From Candidatus Gastranaerophilales bacterium (lineage in GTDB: Bacteria > Cyanobacteriota > Vampirovibrionia > Gastranaerophilales > Gastranaerophilaceae), in the NCBI GenBank assembly GCA_944324435.1, contig CALUWH010000002.1, positions 62,001 to 126,000 of the forward strand: 64,000 nucleotides of DNA, read 5' to 3'. A model generated the notes under the pieces. It was given only the letters and a program-made list of their open reading frames with translations, was not told where the DNA came from and did not search any database. Positions 62,384-64,000 of this stretch are shown here, one piece after another (position 1 is the stretch's first letter; each line of letters opens with the position of its first letter). A program made the translations under genes and the position numbers.

Positions 62384-63394
62384 TTAACAAATACCTTCCC
62401 TTAATCTTACAATAGCTCCGCCCCAGGTCATACCTGCGCCAAATCCGCATAATACTGCAGTTGAACCTAATTTTACTTTGCCTTTTTCAACACTTTCAGC
62501 AAGCGCCAGCGGAATTGAGGCTGCGGAGGTATTTCCATAATATTTTATATTAGTAACAACCTTGTCGTCTGAATATCCGAGTCGTTCCTGAACTGCCTGA
62601 ATAATTCTGATGTTAGCCTGATGAGGAATCAAATAGTCGATATCTTCTGCATTCATTCCGGCATTTGTTATAAGGTTTTCAACATAATGAGGAAGGATCT
62701 TCGCTACAAATGCGTAAACTCCCTTGCCATTCATGCGGATTCCTTTTGGTTTCGGCTCATATTGTTCGACGAGTGGACAATTTTTGCCGTCAAAGGAGAG
62801 TTCTATCAAATCTCCGATATGTCCATCGGATTTTATATCAATAGCAATAACATCGTCTACTCCATCATCGGAAGCTGTAACAACCATGGCCCCTGCGGCA
62901 TCGCCAAAAAGGATTGACGTTGCTCGGTCTTCCCAATTTACTAATCTTGAGTTGTTATCTGTTGCAACGATTAAAATCTTTTTATACATTCCTGATGCGA
63001 TATAGGCTTTTGCAATGCTTAAACCATAAATTAATCCTGTACAAGCTGCAGTTATATCGAACGCAGGAATTTGATTTGTAATACCCAGTCTTGCCTGAAT
63101 ATGGCATGCTATTGCAGGATATAAATCCGGCGGCGCGGATGACGCGGCAAGAATCAAATCCAATTCTTCCGGTTGAAGTTTTGCTTTGTCTAAAGCTTTT
63201 TTTGCAGCCTCAAAACCTAAATCTATGGCATTCTGTTCTCCAGATACAACACGTCTTTCCTTTATGCCTGTTCTTGTATAAATCCATTCGTCGGATGTAT
63301 CATACAATTTTGTTAAATCGTCATTTGTAATAATGGTTTCCGGCAAGCTGTATCCAACGCCTGCAATCCTTAAAGGGATTAGATTATTTACCAT
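62384..63394 (-). CDS. fabH: 3-oxoacyl-ACP synthase III
   Basis: 336 aa. It starts fatty-acid synthesis by condensing acetyl-CoA (or a branched starter) with malonyl-ACP. The catalytic triad is present: Cys in DITAACTGLIYGLSIAKAYI, His in YLIPHQANIRIIQAV, Asn in KYYGNTSAASIPLALAE. The glycine-rich C-terminal loop reads LCGFGAGMTWGGAIVRL. First gene of fabH-fabD; the usual plsX and acpP neighbours are not in this window. GGAG lies 13 nt before the ATG, somewhat far. Confidence 0.96.
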   Translation of the reverse strand: MVNNLIPLRIAGVGYSLPETIITNDDLTKLYDTSDEWIYTRTGIKERRVVSGEQNAIDLGFEAAKKALDKAKLQPEELDLILAASSAPPDLYPAIACHIQARLGITNQIPAFDITAACTGLIYGLSIAKAYIASGMYKKILIVATDNNSRLVNWEDRATSILFGDAAGAMVVTASDDGVDDVIAIDIKSDGHIGDLIELSFDGKNCPLVEQYEPKPKGIRMNGKGVYAFVAKILPHYVENLITNAGMNAEDIDYLIPHQANIRIIQAVQERLGYSDDKVVTNIKYYGNTSAASIPLALAESVEKGKVKLGSTAVLCGFGAGMTWGGAIVRLREGIC

Positions 63395-63645
63395 ATTTAT
63401 TCAGCACTCCTCTAAATTAACTAATTTTTAATTCCTGTCATGTACTTAATTATATCACAACCAAATAAGTTTGACTTACCAACTGAATAAAACTAAAGAA
63501 AGAGCTGACCATCAACCAGTAAAAAGCTGGAGGTTTTGTAAACTTTTGTTAAGAATTTGTCTAAAAATATCAATTTTTACACGGAAAAAAACTTTATTTA
63601 TATGTAAGGTAAAAGGTTAGATTAAATTTTTTGTAGGAGGTCATT
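63395..63645. other. Divergent intergenic region, fabH / Gly-Met-Tyr-rich gene
   Basis: No gene. It should hold both divergent promoters. No FapR- or FabT-like operator is recognised. Confidence 0.4.
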
Positions 63646-64000
63646 ATGTCATTCGGCATAGCAGGAATAGGTTACAATCCATATACAAGTCCTCTCGGAA
63701 TGTATGGTCTTGGAGGCGGCGGCTCGTTCAGCTCTTATGGCGATCCTGCAAGCATGGGATATTATTCACCATACGGAATGATGGGTATGTCCGGCATGAT
63801 GGGTTACTATCCTGCATTTATGGGACAAATGAACCAGATGTATCAAAATATTGAAAAATCACAATTACAGCATACAGGTGATATGCATGAGCTTTTGCTG
63901 CAGAATCAAACCAGAGCTTTTGCGGAACAAGATCGAACAATTTTCGAAAAGGCAATGATTGACGCCGGAGTTAATCAGGGGATAACAAATCTTGCCAAGA
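63646..64000 (+). CDS. Gly/Met/Tyr-rich protein (partial, runs off the window)
   Basis: At least 118 codons, open to the window edge. TAGGAGG lies 6 nt before ATG 63646. The first 65 residues are low-complexity, rich in Gly, Met, Tyr and Ser (SPYGMMGMSGMMGYYPAFMG), without signal peptide. The following part is helical and charged (KSQLQHTGDMHELLLQNQTR, then FEKAMIDAGVNQGITN). It resembles small structural or surface-associated proteins with a disordered head, but I cannot assign a function. Confidence 0.65.
   Translation, partial: MSFGIAGIGYNPYTSPLGMYGLGGGGSFSSYGDPASMGYYSPYGMMGMSGMMGYYPAFMGQMNQMYQNIEKSQLQHTGDMHELLLQNQTRAFAEQDRTIFEKAMIDAGVNQGITNLAK

Overview
The window looks like chromosome from a low-GC, host-associated, Gram-negative-type bacterium. 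The envelope genes include an outer-membrane O/P-type porin, a lipobox lipoprotein and a type II fatty-acid synthesis set (fabH, fabD, fabG, fabI). There are also type IV prepilin-like proteins and many small lineage-type proteins. My best guess is a gut member of the Gastranaerophilales (Vampirovibrionia, 'Melainabacteria'). This is an inference from overall flavour: EF-hand proteins, prepilins with Pro/Thr linkers, glycine-rich membrane hairpin proteins and N-terminal SFG/NFRG-like motifs. No rRNA is present to prove it.

Layout. 0-5 kb: end of ybaB, recR, enolase, small secreted and membrane proteins, and a sigma-70 family factor with a G-rich tandem repeat just upstream of its start. 5-10.3 kb: a solute-binding lipoprotein, a 78-bp repeat tract, then an operon of two tiny membrane proteins and a 1033-aa SF1 helicase with a C-terminal nuclease-like domain, which is the best defence-system candidate here. 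10.4-22.6 kb: an EF-hand protein, glyQ, two tandem APC permeases, an HD-GYP protein, bL31, dnaN, leuD, an M16 peptidase and rpsF-ssb-rpsR. 22.6-24.4 kb: a decayed zone with regulator remnants and a nitroreductase interrupted by one in-frame TAG. 24.4-32.5 kb: rel, alaS, hsp20, adenine deaminase. 32.6-37.9 kb: tRNA-Glu, a Bro-N gene, a hydrolase/aldo-keto reductase pair divergent from a LysR regulator, and a polyprenyl-phosphate sugar transferase. 37.9-43.1 kb: gatA and a cluster of lineage-type proteins, including two glycine-rich membrane protein families. 43.3-48.4 kb: a thioredoxin-fold protein without CxxC, fabI, a prepilin-like gene enclosed by terminal inverted repeats, a UDP-GlcNAc 2-epimerase and a secreted matrixin-like protease. 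48.4-58.1 kb: small proteins, ribF with a formyltransferase, an FtsH-like AAA+ ATPase without protease, pyrG, gatC, a YkgJ-type protein, a TPR protein and a porin. 58.1-64 kb: a formate/nitrite channel, fabG, an ORF6N gene inside a nest of repeats that separates fabG from fabD-fabH, and the start of a Gly/Met/Tyr-rich protein that runs off the window.

Two themes cut across the window. First, several genes have a -10 hexamer ending 6-7 nt before the start codon and no Shine-Dalgarno sequence, which predicts leaderless mRNAs; the clearest has TTGACA-N18-TATAAT 7 nt before ATG. Second, dispersed palindromic repeats (GTCAGGC-N3-GCCTGAC, TTGGGC-N-GCCCAA and others) and homopolymeric G tracts mark the places where gene order is broken or genes have decayed. 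All functional calls come from reading motifs by eye; no database search was run.
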